Assembly (NCBI GenBank): GCA_937896275.1
Contig: CALBMW010000305.1
Location: forward strand, 1-8,545
Length of the DNA stretch: 8,545 nt
DNA from: an uncultured Myxococcales bacterium
Lineage (GTDB): Bacteria > Myxococcota_A > Bradymonadia > UBA7976 > UBA1532
Reading direction: 5' to 3'
In this document: positions 1-6,239 of the stretch, in pieces
Numbering within the stretch: the stretch's first letter is position 1
How the letters are laid out: every line of letters starts with the position of its first letter
The notes under the pieces: model-generated
What the model was told of the DNA's origin: nothing
The model's input: the letters and a program-made list of their open reading frames with translations, nothing else
Database searches by the model: none
Program-made: the position numbers and the translations under genes

Positions 1-2
1 CC

Positions 3-1223
3 GCCGCGCTGGGCGTCGTCGCCGCCCTGCACGCCGCCGGTCACGAGGCCTGGTTCGTGGGCGGCTGCGTGCGCGATCGGCTGCTCGGGCGTCCCGTCAA
101 CGACTGGGACGTGGCCACCGACGCGTTGCCCGAGGCGGTGCTGGCGCTCTTCCGCCGGGCGGTGCCCACCGGTCTCCAGCACGGCACGATCACGGTGGTC
201 GACGACGGTCTCCACGTCGAGGTCACCACCTTCCGCGTCGAGCGCGGCTACTCCGATGGCCGCCATCCGGACGCGGTGCACTATACGCGGGTGCTGGCGG
301 ACGATCTGTCGCGGCGCGATTTCACGATCAACGCGATGGCGTGGGATCCCCAGGCCGACCTCGTCGTCGATCCCTTCGGCGGGCGCGACGATCTCACTGC
401 TCGGCGCGTGCGGGCGGTCGGCGACGCGATCGCGCGGTTCAGCGAGGACGGCCTGCGCCCGATGCGCGCGATCCGCTTCGCGACGGTGCTCGACTTTGCC
501 CTCGACCCCGCCACGCGCGACGCCATCCCCGAGACCCTGGCCACCTTCCGCAAGGTCAGCGCCGAGCGCGTGCAGGTCGAGCTGGTCAAGACGCTGCGCG
601 CCCCGCGCGCCGCGTGGGGGTTGGCGGCCCTGCGGGACACGTCCCTGCTGGCCGAGTTCTGGCCCGAGGTCGCGGCCATGCCGCCGGACGCGTGGCGGGT
701 GTCACTCGCCGCGCTGCAGGAGGCGCCCAGCGGCCTGGTGCCTCGCCTCGCGATCATGTTGCACGACGTGGCCGACGCCGACGCGCCCATGCGCCGCCTG
801 AAGTTCTCCAACGCCGAGCGCCGCGACACGCTTCACCTGCTGCGGTTTCGCGACGAGGCCCCCGGCGCAGCGCGGGACGACGCGGCCGTGCGCCGCCTCG
901 TCGCCTCGGTCGGACGCGGCGCGGTGGCCGAGTGGTTCGCCTACCGGGCCGCGCGAGCGGACGCACCGGCGTGGGCCGCCCTGTGGGCGCGCGCCATCGA
1001 GCTCGGCGCCCTGACAGGACCCCACGCGACGCGCGAGCTCCCCGTGGACGGACAGGACGTCATGCGGGCGCTGGGCTTGCCGCCGTCACCCCGCGTGGGG
1101 CGTATCCTGGATGCACTGCTCGAGCGGGCCTGGGCCCAGCCCGAGTTGGCGCAGGACCGCGACGCCCTCCTGGCCCTGCTGCCCGTGGTGGACGCCGCTC
1201 TGGGCGGGGAGGTTCGACCATGA
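3..1223 (+). CDS. cca: CCA tRNA nucleotidyltransferase (class II poly(A) polymerase/CCA-adding family), 5' end cut by the window
   Basis: The product adds or repairs the 3'-CCA end of tRNA in the cytoplasm, using CTP and ATP. The first in-window codon (position 3) is taken as residue 1 of a 406-residue fragment. The head domain shows GGCVRD (20-25), the metal-binding DWD pair (D34, D36), RRDFTIN (104-110) and the nucleotide-selecting EDGLR (148-152) followed by MRAIRF. The C-terminal body ends in the family pattern around DGQDVMRALGLPPSPRVG. A GTG at 57 is a possible start, but it would remove the strand leading into GGCVRD. The similarity continues to the left edge, so the true start lies outside, probably by only a few dozen residues. 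An LHD triplet near residue 256 is all that remains of an HD-like motif. The EDxxR motif favours CCA or CC/A addition over poly(A) synthesis. Specialised CC- or A-adding forms cannot be excluded from sequence alone. The stop overlaps the next gene by 4 nt. Confidence 0.95.
   Translation, partial: AALGVVAALHAAGHEAWFVGGCVRDRLLGRPVNDWDVATDALPEAVLALFRRAVPTGLQHGTITVVDDGLHVEVTTFRVERGYSDGRHPDAVHYTRVLADDLSRRDFTINAMAWDPQADLVVDPFGGRDDLTARRVRAVGDAIARFSEDGLRPMRAIRFATVLDFALDPATRDAIPETLATFRKVSAERVQVELVKTLRAPRAAWGLAALRDTSLLAEFWPEVAAMPPDAWRVSLAALQEAPSGLVPRLAIMLHDVADADAPMRRLKFSNAERRDTLHLLRFRDEAPGAARDDAAVRRLVASVGRGAVAEWFAYRAARADAPAWAALWARAIELGALTGPHATRELPVDGQDVMRALGLPPSPRVGRILDALLERAWAQPELAQDRDALLALLPVVDAALGGEVRP
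1208..1212 (+). promoter_or_regulatory. Ribosome binding site of the histidine kinase gene, inside cca
   Basis: GGAGG lies seven bases before the ATG at 1220, within the last codons of cca. It fixes the kinase start at 1220 rather than at any earlier codon of the long open frame. Confidence 0.75.
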
Positions 1224-2413
1224 ACGTTCTGCACATCGAGGATCGCCGCGAGAATCGCCTGCTCGTGCGCAAGCTGCTCGAGTCGCGCGGCTTCACCGTG
1301 ACCGACGCCGCGGACGGGCTCACGGGCATCGAGCTGGCCTTCGAGATGCGCCCGGATCTGATCCTGGTCGACATCAACATCCCGGGCCTCGACGGCTACA
1401 CGGTGGTGACCAAGCTCAAGGGCGATCCCCGGGTCGCCGACATCCCCGTGGTGGCCATCACCGCCGAGGGAGGCCGCAAGCGCGCGATTTCATTGGGTTT
1501 TGACGGCTTTCTGACCAAGCCGATCCACATGGCGACCTTCGTCGACGAGCTACGCGCGTTCCTCGGCGGCAAGCGCGAGACGGTCACCGACGCCGAGCGC
1601 ACCACTCAGTTGGTCGAGGAGAACCGTCGCGTCGTCGATCACCTCGAGGCCAAGGTGCGCGAGCTCACGCGGGCCAACGAGCGCCTGCGCGAGGTCGATC
1701 GCCTCAAGATGGAGGTGCTGCGCAACGTGAGTCATGAGCTGTCCACCCCGCTCACGCCGCTGCTGGGCTACGTGAAGATGCTCAACGGCGCTGAGCTCGG
1801 GCCGCTGACGGATGGACAGAAGGGCGTCCTGGCCCGCATGGACGGCTCGCTGATCCGGCTCAAGAGCCTGATCGACAACCTGCTCAACGTCACCCGCTTC
1901 GCCACCGGGGCGGTGTCGCTGGAGCGATCGGCCGTCGATCCGGCGCGCCTGGTCCACCACGCGGTCGCCGCGGTGCGGGACCGTGCGGCCGAGCGGCGGG
2001 TCATCCTCGACGTCGCGCTCGAGCCCCTCGAGACCGTGGTCGTGGACGCAGGGCGCCTCGCGGACGCGCTGCGACAGGTGCTCGACAACGCGCTGAAGTT
2101 CGGTCCCGAGGGGCAGACCATTCGGGTGACCGGCCGCTTGGTGATCGAGGGCGAGGGCGACACCCGCAGCCTCGAGCTGGTGGTCGACGACGAGGGCGCC
2201 GGCATCCCGGCCGAGCAGCGCGACCGCGTGTGCGATCCCTTCTTTCAGGTGGACGGCAGCGCGACGCGGCGGGTGGGGGGCGCCGGGCTGGGCCTGGCCA
2301 TCGCCGAGCGCACCTGCAGTCTGCACGGTGGGCGGTTGACGGTGGGGGTCTCGCCGGCGGGTGGCGTCCGCGTCACGATGGCCGTCCCGACGCGCCCCCC
2401 TGCCCCCCGTTGA
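1220..2413 (+). CDS. Soluble receiver-histidine kinase (REC-HisKA-HATPase_c)
   Basis: This is a 397-residue two-component protein without a signal peptide or membrane segment, so it is probably cytosolic. Residues 1-115 form a receiver domain: acidic pair E7/D8, phospho-acceptor D51 in ILVDINIPGLDG, T81 and K100 in FLTKP. Residues about 125-165 look like a charged coiled-coil linker. The HisKA domain carries the H-box NVSHELSTPL with phospho-accepting H172. The ATPase domain shows an N-box (DNALKFGPEG, N290), G1 (DDEGAGIP, 323-330), an F-box (DPFF, 339-342) and G2 (GGAGLGLAIA, 353-362). All catalytic residues appear present. The start is the ATG of an ATGA overlap with the cca stop, with GGAGG at 1208-1212 seven bases upstream, which suggests translational coupling. 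The open frame extends upstream inside cca, but that part is a shadow. Phosphorylation of the N-terminal receiver by another kinase probably tunes the kinase domain. The signal and the output partner are unknown, and no separate response regulator is in the window. Confidence 0.93.
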   Translation: MNVLHIEDRRENRLLVRKLLESRGFTVTDAADGLTGIELAFEMRPDLILVDINIPGLDGYTVVTKLKGDPRVADIPVVAITAEGGRKRAISLGFDGFLTKPIHMATFVDELRAFLGGKRETVTDAERTTQLVEENRRVVDHLEAKVRELTRANERLREVDRLKMEVLRNVSHELSTPLTPLLGYVKMLNGAELGPLTDGQKGVLARMDGSLIRLKSLIDNLLNVTRFATGAVSLERSAVDPARLVHHAVAAVRDRAAERRVILDVALEPLETVVVDAGRLADALRQVLDNALKFGPEGQTIRVTGRLVIEGEGDTRSLELVVDDEGAGIPAEQRDRVCDPFFQVDGSATRRVGGAGLGLAIAERTCSLHGGRLTVGVSPAGGVRVTMAVPTRPPAPR

Positions 2414-2450
2414 GCATGTGGGTCGACGACGCCGCCTCGTTCCAGCCACG

Positions 2451-2479
2451 TTGAAACGTGCGCAACCGCCCGTTACCCT
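2451..2479 (+). promoter_or_regulatory. Candidate sigma-70-type promoter for the desulfurase-mnmA-rnc operon
   Basis: TTGAAA (2451-2456) resembles a -35 box. Exactly 17 bases later TACCCT (2474-2479) keeps the most important T, A and T of a -10 box. It lies in the only sizeable gap (2414-2513) in the otherwise overlapping + strand genes and in a locally AT-richer patch. The -35 box falls inside a small perfect hairpin, CACGT-TGAA-ACGTG (2447-2460), which could be an operator or a weak terminator for the kinase gene. No T-run follows the hairpin, so termination is less likely. This is a pattern match only. Confidence 0.35.
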
Positions 2480-2513
2480 TGCCCGTTTTCGACGGTAGAG
2501 GGTTTCGCCGCCC

Positions 2514-3653
2514 GTGATCTTCTTCGACCACAACGCCACCACCACACCCTGGCCCGCCGCGGCCGACGCGGCGGCGGCCTGGCTTCGCGCCGGACCCGCC
2601 AACGCCAGCAGCGTGCACGCGGCGGGGCGGCGGGCGCGCGCGGCCATCGAGGCGGCACGTCGGCAGGTCGCGCAGGCGTTGGGCGCGACAGCGGCAGACC
2701 TCGTCTTCACCTCCGGGGCCACCGAGGCGCTGCACCTGGCCATCCTGGGGCGCGTGCCGGCGGGCGGCCATGTCGTCGCGAGCGCGGTGGAGCACCCGGC
2801 GGTGTTCGGCGCTTGCGCGGTGGCCGGCGCGCGGGTCACGCGGGTGCCCGTGGACGGTGAGGGTCGGCTCGCCGTCGCGGATGTCCTCGCGGCGATCGAG
2901 CCGCGCACGGCGCTGGTGGCGGTCATGGCGGCGCAGAACGAGATCGGGACGATCTTCCCCGTGGCGGACATCGCCCGCGCGGTGGCTCCCGTGCCGGTGC
3001 TCTGCGACGCCGTGCAGGCCTGGGGCAAGGTGCCGCTCGACGTGCGGGCGCTTGGCTGCGCCCTCGCGGTCGTCTCGGGCCACAAGATCGGCGCGCCGTC
3101 CGGCGTGGGCGTGCTGTGGGCGCCGCGCGCGCTGGCCCTGCGCCCGACGCTGGCGGGCGGCCCCCAGGAGCGCGGGCGCCGGGCCGGCACCGAGAACCTG
3201 CCCGCGATCGTTGGCCTGGGGGTCGCGGCCACCGAGGCCGTGGCAGCCTCACTCACTGCGACGCACGCGGTGGCGGCGCGGCGGGCGCGCCTTCGGGCGG
3301 CGCTCACGACCCTGCCGGGCTTGCGCTTCCACGGTGCCGCCGGGGGCCCCGCCGACATGCTGCCCAACACCCTGGCCTTTCGCGTCGACGGCCTGCCGGG
3401 CGACGAGCTGCTCCAGGCCCTCGATCTCGAGGGCATCTGCCTCTCGAGCGGCTCGGCCTGCGCCGCGGGCGCCCTCGAGCCCTCCTCGGTGCTGCGCGCC
3501 CTCGGGCTGGCCACCGAGGAGGCGCGCGGGGGCCTGCGCCTGTCGCTGGGTCGCGACAACACCGACGCCGAGGTTGAGCGCTTCATCGACGTGTTCCCGC
3601 GGCTCGTCGCGCGCGCTCGTGCGGCGCGCGCAGAGGGGCGGGCATGCGCGTAG
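2514..3653 (+). CDS. Cysteine desulfurase, group I (NifS/IscS type), probable sulfur donor for MnmA
   Basis: This is a PLP enzyme of 379 residues that converts cysteine to alanine and carries the released sulfur as a persulfide. Visible landmarks are FFDHNATTTP at the N-terminus, SGATEALHLAI (67-77), H94 in the VEHPAV segment that stacks on PLP, N142 (QNEIG), D165 and Q168 (DAVQ), the PLP lysine K191 in SGHKIGAPSGVG, AGTENLPAIVGLG (224-236), and catalytic C316 in SSGSACAAGALEPS. The long loop around C316 marks group I rather than SufS-like group II. The start is GTG at 2514: an in-frame TAG at 2496-2498 excludes anything earlier, and no other start codon lies between. The ribosome binding site is weak (AGAGG, 2497-2501, 12 bases away). 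The gene overlaps mnmA by 10 nt. This, and the absence of iscU or other Fe-S assembly genes here, argues for tRNA thiolation over general Fe-S assembly. That role is inferred from context. Confidence 0.94.
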   Translation: MIFFDHNATTTPWPAAADAAAAWLRAGPANASSVHAAGRRARAAIEAARRQVAQALGATAADLVFTSGATEALHLAILGRVPAGGHVVASAVEHPAVFGACAVAGARVTRVPVDGEGRLAVADVLAAIEPRTALVAVMAAQNEIGTIFPVADIARAVAPVPVLCDAVQAWGKVPLDVRALGCALAVVSGHKIGAPSGVGVLWAPRALALRPTLAGGPQERGRRAGTENLPAIVGLGVAATEAVAASLTATHAVAARRARLRAALTTLPGLRFHGAAGGPADMLPNTLAFRVDGLPGDELLQALDLEGICLSSGSACAAGALEPSSVLRALGLATEEARGGLRLSLGRDNTDAEVERFIDVFPRLVARARAARAEGRACA

Positions 3654-4768
3654 CCGTGGCCATGAGCGGCGGCGTCGACTCGTCGGTGGCGGCCGCGCTG
3701 ATGGTCGAGCAGGGCCACGAGGTGGTCGGGCTCACCATGAAGCTGCGCGACACGACGGCCGAGGAGCGCGCCGGCCGCAGCGCATCGTGCTGCTCGCCCG
3801 ACGACCTGATGGACGCCCGCACCGTCTGCGACACCCTGGGCGTCGCCCACTACGTCATCGACTACCGCGACGCCTTCCGCGCCGCCGTCATCGAGCCCTT
3901 CGCGCGCACCTACCTGGCCGGCCTCACGCCCAACCCCTGCGTGGCCTGCAACGATCACGTGAAGTTCGCGCCCCTGCTCGAGCGCGCGCGGGCCTTGGGT
4001 GCCGATCTGTTGGTCACGGGGCACTATGCCCGCGTCGAGCCCGATCCGGCCGGCGGCTTCGCGCTGTGCAAGGGCGCCGATCAGGCCAAGGATCAGTCCT
4101 ACTTCCTCTTCGGGCTCGACCAGTCCGCTTTGGCACAGGTGCGCTTCCCGCTCGGCGAGATGTCCAAGGACGCGGTGCGCGATCACGCGCGGCGCCTGGG
4201 GCTCTCGACCTGGGACAAGCACGACAGCGAGGACATCTGCTTCGTCCCGGACGGCGACTACGCCCGCGTCGTGGAGCAGGTCGCCGGCCCCGCCCACGCG
4301 CCCGCGCCGGGCGCCATCGTGCATCAGGACGGCCGCGCGCTGGGCACCCACGGGGGCGTCCATCGCTTCACCGTGGGGCAGCGCAAGGGCCTGGGCGTCG
4401 CGACCGGCGAGCGCCTGTTCGTGCTCTCGGTCGACGGCGACGCCCGTCGGGTGACGGTCGGGCCGCGCGCGGCGCTGTCGGCGTCGGGCCTGCGGGCGTC
4501 GCGTTGGCGATGGGTCTCGGGGCGCCCCGAGGCGGGCCCGGTGCATGGTCAGGTGCGCATTCGCTACCGGCACGCCGGGGTGGGCGCCACGGTCCTCGTC
4601 GACGGCGCGCAGGCGCGCGTGGTCTTCGACACGCCGCAGGCGGCCATCGCGCCGGGGCAGGCCGTCGTGCTCTACGCCGGCGATCGCGTGTGGGGCGGGG
4701 GATTCATCGACGGGGCGCTCTGTGAGGCGTCCCCCGACCGAGCGGAGGCAGGCCGTGGCCGAGGGTGA
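3644..4768 (+). CDS. mnmA: tRNA-specific 2-thiouridylase MnmA
   Basis: MnmA activates U34 of Lys, Glu and Gln tRNAs with ATP and inserts sulfur to make 2-thiouridine. The product has 374 residues, normal for the family. The PP-loop SGGVDSS lies at 8-14, and NPCVACN holds the first catalytic cysteine, C99. KDQSYFLFGL (149-158) follows, and DSEDICF holds the second, C199. The C-terminal barrel contains FTVGQRKGLGV (242-252) and ends near DRVWGGGFI. Residues 46-62 carry an extra cysteine cluster, SCCSPDD plus C62, seen in a subset of MnmA proteins and not part of the usual catalytic pair. The start is ATG 3644, with AGAGGGG (3632-3638) five bases upstream and inside the desulfurase gene. The reading frame overlaps the desulfurase by 10 nt and rnc by 14 nt, so the three genes are almost certainly one operon and probably translationally coupled. 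The last residues, rich in R, G and E, lie past the conserved fold and overlap the rnc start. Confidence 0.96.
   Translation: MRVAVAMSGGVDSSVAAALMVEQGHEVVGLTMKLRDTTAEERAGRSASCCSPDDLMDARTVCDTLGVAHYVIDYRDAFRAAVIEPFARTYLAGLTPNPCVACNDHVKFAPLLERARALGADLLVTGHYARVEPDPAGGFALCKGADQAKDQSYFLFGLDQSALAQVRFPLGEMSKDAVRDHARRLGLSTWDKHDSEDICFVPDGDYARVVEQVAGPAHAPAPGAIVHQDGRALGTHGGVHRFTVGQRKGLGVATGERLFVLSVDGDARRVTVGPRAALSASGLRASRWRWVSGRPEAGPVHGQVRIRYRHAGVGATVLVDGAQARVVFDTPQAAIAPGQAVVLYAGDRVWGGGFIDGALCEASPDRAEAGRGRG
4744..4748 (+). promoter_or_regulatory. Ribosome binding site that fixes the rnc start
   Basis: GGAGG lies six bases before GTG 4755, within the 3' end of mnmA. The rnc frame is open far upstream (to at least 4545), so this site is what decides the start. 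Confidence 0.75.
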
Positions 4769-5468
4769 TCGGGCGCGCCTGAGGGCGCTGGCGTCGCAGC
4801 TCGGCTACGCGGACGGGGCGGTTGGGCGCCTCGAGCGCGCGGTGACGCACAAGTCCTACGCCAACGAGCTGCTGGGACAGACGCAGTACAACGAGCGCCT
4901 CGAGTTCCTGGGCGACGCGGTCCTCGGACTCATCGTCGCCGAGGCCCTCATGGCCGCCCACCCGGACGTCGAGGAGGGGCAACTGAGCCGCCTGCGGGCA
5001 AGCCTGGTCAACGCGCGCAGCCTCGCGGCCGCTGCCCGCAGGCGCGGGGTGGGCGAGGTGCTGTGCCTGGGCAAGGGCGAGGAGCGCACGGGCGGCCGCG
5101 ACAAGGACTCGCTGCTCGCGGACGCCTACGAGGCCATCTTGGGCGCGCTCTACCTGGACCTTGGCCTCGAGACTGCGCGACGCCAGATCGAGGCCGACTT
5201 CGAGGACCGACTCGTCGAGCCCGAGCCCGTCTTCGCGCACCGCGACTTCAAGACCCGTCTGCAGGAGCTGGTGCAGGCTCGCTTCGGCGCGCCGCCGGAG
5301 TACCGCATGGTCAGCGAGCAGGGCCCCGATCACGACAAGCTGTTCACCGTCGAGCTGTGGATCGACGGGCAGAAGGCGGGGGAGGGGGAGGGGCGCTCGA
5401 AGAAGGTGGCCGAGCGCGCAGCGGCGCTCGAGGCCTGGATGAGATGGGGAGATCAGGGCCCGGCGTAG
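4755..5468 (+). CDS. rnc: Ribonuclease III
   Basis: RNase III cleaves double-stranded RNA, including rRNA precursors and structured mRNAs, as a homodimer. The 237-residue product has the normal bacterial length. The signature NERLEFLGDAVL lies at 46-57. The metal-binding acids can be matched to the E. coli enzyme: E47, E50, D54, E74 (in DVEEGQLSRLRA), D123 and E126 (in LLADAYEAILGAL). Residues about 162-230 form the double-stranded RNA-binding domain, with KTRLQELVQ, the GPDHDKLFTVEL strand region and GRSKKVAERAAALEAW. The start is GTG 4755, chosen from the well-spaced GGAGG upstream. It is the last gene of the desulfurase-mnmA-rnc operon and overlaps mnmA by 14 nt. The common neighbour era does not follow. 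Instead, a gene on the other strand converges on it with 19 nt between stops. Confidence 0.96.
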   Translation: MAEGDRARLRALASQLGYADGAVGRLERAVTHKSYANELLGQTQYNERLEFLGDAVLGLIVAEALMAAHPDVEEGQLSRLRASLVNARSLAAAARRRGVGEVLCLGKGEERTGGRDKDSLLADAYEAILGALYLDLGLETARRQIEADFEDRLVEPEPVFAHRDFKTRLQELVQARFGAPPEYRMVSEQGPDHDKLFTVELWIDGQKAGEGEGRSKKVAERAAALEAWMRWGDQGPA

Positions 5469-5487
5469 TCGCCGCCGCCCACGGGCG
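5461..5487. terminator. Weak candidate convergent terminator between rnc and the DUF507 gene
   Basis: Two short GC hairpins lie back to back between the converging stops: CGGCG-TAGT-CGCCG (5461-5474), with the rnc stop codon in its loop, and CGCC-CACG-GGCG (5476-5487). Neither is followed by a T-run on either strand. Position and symmetry suggest a role in transcript ends, but the stems are only 5 and 4 bp, and short GC stems arise often by chance in DNA this rich. Confidence 0.25.
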
Positions 5488-6006
5488 TCAGTCCTCGCCG
5501 CGCGCCGTCTTGAGGCGCTCCAGCGTCTGCTGGTAGCGGATCTCCCAATCCTGGGTGCCTTCCTGAAGGTTCTTGATGCGCTTGCGCACCTCGAGGTCGA
5601 GCGCGTCGGCCTGCGCCATGTGGCGCTTGAGCACCGGCGCCACGGCCGCCCGAAGATCACTGTCCTCGCCGAAGATCTCCTCGACGTGTTGGCTGTGAAG
5701 CAAGGTCTCGATGAGCTGGTTGGCGATGTAGGCCACCGAGTCCTCGTAGAGCCCGAACTTGCGCTGCTCGGCGAGCTGCCGCTTGATCTTCTGGTGCGCG
5801 CTGTAGTCGAGGCCCCGCTGATGCGCGAGATCCTTGGCCTCGTCGGTCAGCTGCCGCTCGGCGCGCAGGTACTCCTTGAGCACCGACTCGACGTCGAGCT
5901 CGACCTCCTTGACCATCGGCGCCGCGATCTCGACGAGCTCCTTCTGGACGAGGGCTTCGACGATCTCGGTGATCAGGGCGGGAATCCGGCTTGCGTACAA
6001 GCGCAT
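5488..6006 (-). CDS. DUF507 family protein with two related halves
   Basis: The function is unknown; the family (PF04368) is found largely in Deltaproteobacteria-related and some other deep lineages. The product has 172 residues, is highly charged and almost wholly helical in character, with no signal peptide or membrane segment. The N-terminus MRLYASRIPALITEIVEAL has the family's typical MRL...I...I...L opening. The C-terminus RKRIKNLQEGTQDWEIRYQQ matches the family's usual ending. Single-unit members are about 90 residues. Here a second copy of the first helical unit appears at about 86-145 (the VAYIANQLIETLL and VAPVLKRHMAQADALDLEVRKRI segments, against IPALITEIVEALV and VLKEYLRAERQLTDEAKDLA at 8-61). 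A charged linker near 62-85 joins the halves. The start is ATG at 6006, where GAGG (6013-6016) sits six bases upstream. The frame continues 32 codons further, but that stretch is rich in C, R and P and unlike the protein. It converges on rnc. Confidence 0.85.
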   Translation of the reverse strand: MRLYASRIPALITEIVEALVQKELVEIAAPMVKEVELDVESVLKEYLRAERQLTDEAKDLAHQRGLDYSAHQKIKRQLAEQRKFGLYEDSVAYIANQLIETLLHSQHVEEIFGEDSDLRAAVAPVLKRHMAQADALDLEVRKRIKNLQEGTQDWEIRYQQTLERLKTARGED

Positions 6007-6012
6007 CTGCAA

Positions 6013-6016
6013 CCTC
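6013..6016 (-). promoter_or_regulatory. Ribosome binding site that fixes the DUF507 gene start
   Basis: Read on the minus strand, GCGAGG is followed by six bases and the ATG at 6006-6004. It selects this start over the ATG 32 codons upstream at 6102, which lies on the far side of the candidate promoter. Confidence 0.65.
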
Positions 6017-6040
6017 GCTGGGCAGGTCGACGGGCCGCAC

Positions 6041-6070
6041 TCTCTAGCACGGTCGGCGTGCGGGTGACAA
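6041..6070 (-). promoter_or_regulatory. Candidate promoter of the DUF507 gene
   Basis: On the minus strand TTGTCA (6070-6065) matches five of six -35 bases, and TAGAGA (6046-6041) follows after 18 bases as a -10-like box. Transcription would begin close to 6035, giving a leader of about 30 nt with the GAGG site inside it. This makes the DUF507 gene a separate transcript from the lipid kinase gene further upstream. Pattern match only, but both boxes and the spacing are reasonable for such GC-rich DNA. Confidence 0.45.
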
Positions 6071-6106
6071 CGGCCTGCGCGCCTCGCGTCGGCCAGGCCC
6101 ATTCGG

Positions 6107-6124
6107 CGCGCCCGCGCGGGCGCG
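6107..6124. repeat. Perfect 18-bp GC palindrome
   Basis: CGCGCCCGCGCGGGCGCG is its own reverse complement. In RNA it could fold as a 7-bp stem with a GCGC loop. It lies between the lipid kinase stop and the DUF507 promoter, where a terminator for the lipid kinase transcript would be expected, but no T-run follows. It could equally be a protein-binding site or a chance product of the base composition. Confidence 0.5.
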
Positions 6125-6153
6125 GTGGCGATGGGGGCGGAGCTGATCGCCGC

Positions 6154-6167
6154 GGGCGCCGGCGCCC
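6154..6167. repeat. Perfect 14-bp GC palindrome
   Basis: GGGCGCCGGCGCCC is self-complementary and could form a 5-bp stem with a CCGG loop. It lies about 30 bp from the 18-bp palindrome and about 15 bp from the 24-bp repeats, on the 3' side of the lipid kinase gene. The two palindromes may together end that transcript. Confidence 0.45.
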
Positions 6168-6182
6168 TCGAAGCGGTGCGCC

Positions 6183-6239
6183 CCGTCAGGCCCCGTCGTC
6201 GTGGACCCGTCAGGCCCCGTCGTCGTGGATCCGTCAGGC
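6183..6239. repeat. 24-bp tandem repeat, about 2.4 copies, containing the lipid kinase stop codon
   Basis: Copies begin at 6183, 6207 and 6231, each opening CCGTCAGG. The two full copies are identical except at the last base (C or T). The third is partial and ends inside the lipid kinase gene. Since 24 is a multiple of three, the minus strand carries GCC TGA CGG at the same phase in every copy, so the gene's own stop (6236-6234) is followed by two further in-frame stops. The array therefore looks like a local duplication of the gene's 3' end. Confidence 0.85.

Noticed and set aside
341..1219. Upstream extension of the histidine kinase frame
   Set aside because: It is rich in R, G and A, lies inside cca in another frame, and the receiver domain starts exactly at ATG 1220 with a good ribosome binding site.
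1550..4573. A 1007-codon minus-strand open frame
   Set aside because: It is antisense to three firmly identified genes. High GC content makes long antisense frames common, and the translation matches no fold I know.
2770..4725. A 651-codon + strand open frame
   Set aside because: Out-of-phase shadow of the desulfurase and mnmA genes with an R/S/A-biased composition.
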